Origin: Anaerolineae bacterium
GTDB lineage: Bacteria; Chloroflexota; Anaerolineae; Anaerolineales; Villigracilaceae
Direction of reading: 5' to 3'
Assembly (NCBI GenBank): GCA_017303735.1
Contig: JAFLCF010000102.1
Location: forward strand, 1-15,758
DNA: 15,758 bases
Below the pieces are notes generated by a model. It was not told where the DNA came from. It saw nothing but the letters and a program-made list of their open reading frames with translations, and did not search any database. Shown in pieces: positions 13,955-15,758 of the stretch (its first letter is position 1; each line of letters begins with the position of its first letter). The position numbers and the translations under genes were made by a program.

Positions 13955-14437
13955 ATGCGTTACGCATCATCCACGATCGTTCTCTTCCTTGTCTATCTGA
14001 TGCTGACCGGCAACATGGAGCCTGCCAACATCGTGATCGGTCTGCTGATCGGATTGGGCATCAGCCTGCTCATGCCGCGCGATGTGCCTCTTCTCTTCCC
14101 GCTCTATCGCCTGCCTCGTTTCTTGTGGGCGGCGATTCGATACCTCGCCGTCGTGATCTGGGATGTGGTCCTTGGCGGCATCGCCACTGCTCGCATCGTT
14201 CTGGACCCGAAACTGCCGCTCAAATCAGGCATTATTGCCATCCCATACGGAAGCCAGTCTGAGCTGGGCACGGCATTCAGCGCGCACGCCATCACGCTCT
14301 CTCCCGGCGAACTGGTGATCGAAATGGACAGTGACGGCATCATGTACACCCACTGCTTGAACGTGGAAGCAACCGCCGCCGCGGCAGAAGAGGCGCAAGC
14401 CAAACGCCGCAAGTTATTGAGTTCGATGTTCGAATAA
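13955..14437 (+). CDS. mrpE: Mrp antiporter subunit E
   Basis: This 160-residue subunit has two or three N-terminal hydrophobic segments (about 5-42 and 55-75), then a soluble domain with the family pattern GTAFSAHAITLSPGELVIEMDSDGIMYTHCLNV at about 104-136. The end is a charged helix (EEAQAKRRKLLSSMFE). I placed the start at ATG 13955 rather than the in-frame ATG 13904, because a perfect AGGAGG (13943-13948) lies six bases before it and the protein then begins with a normal membrane helix. The gene starts two bases after the mrpD stop. Typical MrpE length is about 158-165. Confidence 0.94.
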   Translation: MRYASSTIVLFLVYLMLTGNMEPANIVIGLLIGLGISLLMPRDVPLLFPLYRLPRFLWAAIRYLAVVIWDVVLGGIATARIVLDPKLPLKSGIIAIPYGSQSELGTAFSAHAITLSPGELVIEMDSDGIMYTHCLNVEATAAAAEEAQAKRRKLLSSMFE

Positions 14438-14452
14438 GTAGGAAAGTTAAAT

Positions 14453-14728
14453 ATGGAAACCATCTTAGATATTGTGATCCGCGTGGTGCTCGCCCTGCAT
14501 CTGTTGATGATCCTTGTGGCGGCACTTCAAACCTGGAAAGGGGATAACAGCGTCTCGCGCCTGGTCGGTCTGGACCTTGCCAGTACGCTGACCACAGCGG
14601 TACTCGTCCTCGTCGGTATCATTCGCGATAACAGCCTGTTCCTCGATGTTGCCATCGTCACCGCCGCCTTGGGGTACCTAGCCACGGTGGTGATCGCCAA
14701 GTTCATCTCGGATAAAAAGGTGTTCTAA
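14453..14728 (+). CDS. mrpF: Mrp antiporter subunit F
   Basis: This 91-residue protein has three transmembrane helices (about 5-25, 39-58 and 63-84), as in MrpF. The conserved aspartate of helix 2 is present as Asp41 in RLVGLDLASTL, and DVAIVTAALGYLATVVIAKFI fits helix 3. The usual GP..DR stretch before helix 2 is replaced by KGDNSVSRLVG, a mild divergence. A site AGGAAAG (14440-14446) precedes the ATG. The TAA shares one base with the mrpG ATG (TAATG). Confidence 0.92.
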   Translation: METILDIVIRVVLALHLLMILVAALQTWKGDNSVSRLVGLDLASTLTTAVLVLVGIIRDNSLFLDVAIVTAALGYLATVVIAKFISDKKVF

Positions 14729-15075
14729 TGGACAATGTACTGCAAATCATCGCCATGATCTTTTTGGTGCTTGGCACCTTCCTCTCGCTCGTCGGACTGG
14801 TTGGCTTCATCCGCCTGCCAGACGTGTACACCCGCCTGCATGCCACCGGCAAGGTCAGTGTATTTGGGCTGGTCTTTTTATTGATCGCCGCCAGCATCCT
14901 CACCCCGCTCACGGCATGGAAGGGCATTTTGCTGATCTTTTTCGTGCTACTTGGTTCGCCTGCCATTTCGCACTCCATCGCCTCGGCAGCCTACAAAGCC
15001 GGGGTGCCACTGGCAGGCACCACACGTGACGATCTCAAATCAAAACTGGAACGCGGCTCAGGGAAAGACGTATAA
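14728..15075 (+). CDS. mrpG: Mrp antiporter subunit G
   Basis: This 115-residue protein has three hydrophobic helices and the strong MrpG signature GFIRLPDVYTRLHATGKVSVFG at about 26-47, then SPAISHSIASAAYKAGVPL at about 77-95. It is the last gene of the mrpA(B)CDEFG operon, overlapping mrpF by one base. With it the set of Mrp subunits is complete, taking A and B as fused. No T-rich terminator hairpin follows directly; repeats occupy the next 300 bases. Confidence 0.94.
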   Translation: MDNVLQIIAMIFLVLGTFLSLVGLVGFIRLPDVYTRLHATGKVSVFGLVFLLIAASILTPLTAWKGILLIFFVLLGSPAISHSIASAAYKAGVPLAGTTRDDLKSKLERGSGKDV

Positions 15076-15100
15076 TTCAGCAGGTTCTTTCGTAGGTTTT

Positions 15101-15176
15101 TCACCACGGAGTTCACCGAGAAGATCAAGTTCTCAGACACGGAAAAGACGGACTGCACGGATTCCCACGGATAAAA
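15101..15176. repeat. CACGGA-type quasi-periodic repeat
   Basis: The words CACCACGGAGTTCACCGAG, GACACGGAAAAG, TGCACGGATT and CCCACGGATAAAAT follow one another. They resemble dispersed CACGGA word arrays that I recall from intergenic regions of environmental bacteria (memory only). No coding potential or stable hairpin is evident. Confidence 0.5.
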
Positions 15177-15243
15177 TCTTTATAGATCGAATTGATTGTG
15201 CTTCCGTATAACTGCCTCTTAATTGACCTCTTGTAAAAGTCAA

Positions 15244-15330
15244 TCGTAGGTCAGGCGTCGCGTGGCGACACTTTTAGCCTGACGCCCTCTTGAAATTTGA
15301 TACATGACGGGTTTGCAACCCGCCCTACGA
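15244..15330. repeat. Second cloverleaf-like GTAGG/CCTAC palindromic element
   Basis: A 7-bp closing stem TCGTAGG (15244-15250) / CCTACGA (15324-15330) encloses two hairpins. The first is GTCAGGCGTCGC (15250-15261) pairing with GCGAC (15265-15269) and GCCTGAC (15277-15283), with a seven-base bulge. The second is CGGGTT/AACCCG (15308-15313, 15317-15322). The overall design repeats that at 5342-5407, though the inner hairpins differ in sequence. Confidence 0.6.
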
Positions 15331-15392
15331 GCTGGTGATTTTTTCCAAATGAGTATCGCCATGAAATCTTCCACCAAACGCGGCATGTTGGG

Positions 15393-15758
15393 CTGCCACC
15401 CTTTCAACAAGGCGGCTTGGATTCGCTCTGCGGCTTGTACAGCATCGTCAATGCAGAACGCTTCATCAATCGTTCATCAGACGACGAAAGCCAGCAGTTA
15501 TTCGATGATCTGATCCACTATCTTTCACGCCGCGGCTTGCTGGGCAAGTTCCTGATCGGCGGCATTCTGCACCCGCAAATGCTGCTCATCCTCGATAAAG
15601 TTGTGACCAAAAAACGCATCGCCAATGTAGAGCTCTACTGGCGCGGCGTGCCCAACCCCGACCTGACCACCTTCTGGAAATCGATGCAAGCCTTTTTAGA
15701 CGGCACTCCCGGGCGTTCGATCATCCTGGGCATACAGGGCTACCATGAGCATTGGACC
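15393..15758 (+). CDS. Papain/C39-like cysteine-peptidase-type protein, partial, start uncertain
   Basis: The frame is open from 15339 to the window end and encodes PPFQQGGLDSLCGLYSIVNAERF, a helical middle, and a final stretch ending ILGIQGYHEHWT. The QGGLDSLCGLYSIVNA segment looks like the nucleophile region of C39/papain-like cysteine peptidases (Cys at codon 15429-15431), and HEHW could supply the catalytic histidine. The family call is by motif only, and the C-terminus is cut by the window edge. The frame has no ATG, GTG or TTG before the Cys motif except TTG 15417; CTG 15393 is the only other candidate. The overlapping frame from ATG 15361 or 15385 would join it after one extra base near 15401-15404, so a frameshift or sequencing error is likely. 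The given start is nominal. Confidence 0.55.
   Translation, partial: MPPFQQGGLDSLCGLYSIVNAERFINRSSDDESQQLFDDLIHYLSRRGLLGKFLIGGILHPQMLLILDKVVTKKRIANVELYWRGVPNPDLTTFWKSMQAFLDGTPGRSIILGIQGYHEHWT

Larger units (their letters stand above)
15076..15384. other. Repeat-rich intergenic gap after the Mrp operon
   Basis: About 310 bases without a supportable gene. It holds the CACGGA-type word array (15101-15176), a weak ATTGAC/GTCAAT hairpin (15222-15227, 15239-15244) and the GTAGG palindromic element (15244-15330). I see no defensible promoter, tRNA or T-tract terminator in it. A 69-residue open frame from ATG 15304 crosses the GTAGG repeat and shows no domain character. Confidence 0.6.

Noticed and set aside
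15304..15513. 69-codon plus-strand frame from ATG 15304
   Set aside because: It begins inside the GTAGG repeat and runs out of frame across the cysteine-peptidase-like region; only its middle part may be the displaced start of that gene.

Overview
The window reads as a stretch of bacterial chromosome with moderate-to-high GC and all convincing genes on the plus strand. The protein set fits Chloroflexota, probably an Anaerolineae-type organism: a fused E1 alpha/beta 2-oxoacid dehydrogenase, an E2 whose linkers contain short dispersed repeats, a fused MrpA-MrpB antiporter subunit, and intergenic gaps full of short quasi-periodic words and GTAGG/CCTAC palindromes. This placement is inference from memory of protein and repeat style; no marker gene is present. 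I see no rRNA, tRNA, CRISPR, transposase or phage gene.

Layout. (1) 24-3752: E1 (alpha and beta fused) and E2 of a 2-oxoacid dehydrogenase complex, separated by a 12-bp-stem hairpin. (2) 3799-4603: a small conserved-looking hypothetical protein translationally coupled to an isoprenylcysteine-methyltransferase-like membrane protein, ending in a terminator. (3) 4686-5345: a dienelactone-hydrolase-family protein with a clear sigma-70-type promoter. (4) 5473-6873: dihydrolipoamide dehydrogenase (E3), the third component of the complex, ending in a long hairpin plus T tract. (5) 7164-7994: an MBL-fold metallohydrolase with its own candidate promoter and a perfect terminator. (6) 8077-9171: a Ca2+/cation antiporter of the CaCA superfamily, again closed by a terminator. 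(7) 9245-15075: a complete group-2 style Mrp cation/proton antiporter operon, mrpA(B)-C-D-E-F-G, with overlapping or tightly spaced genes. (8) 15076-15758: a repeat-rich gap, then the start of a papain/C39-like cysteine-peptidase-type gene that runs off the window and whose 5' end looks damaged or frameshifted.

How the genes work together. E1, E2 and E3 together make a complete complex that oxidatively decarboxylates a 2-oxoacid to an acyl-CoA and NADH. Pyruvate and branched-chain oxoacids are both possible substrates and the sequence does not settle which. The CaCA exchanger and the Mrp complex are both secondary cation transporters and together form a cation and pH homeostasis block, although a terminator separates them. 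The hydrolase, the methyltransferase and the MBL protein have no obvious link to either block.

Most of the window is ordinary metabolism and transport. The points worth a second look are the apparent Asp/Asn exchange in the thiamine-diphosphate motif of E1, the shared repeat words in both E2 interdomain linkers, the two cloverleaf-like GTAGG palindromes, the palindrome with TATAAT in its loop before E3, and the broken start of the last gene. I found no convincing undescribed multi-gene system.
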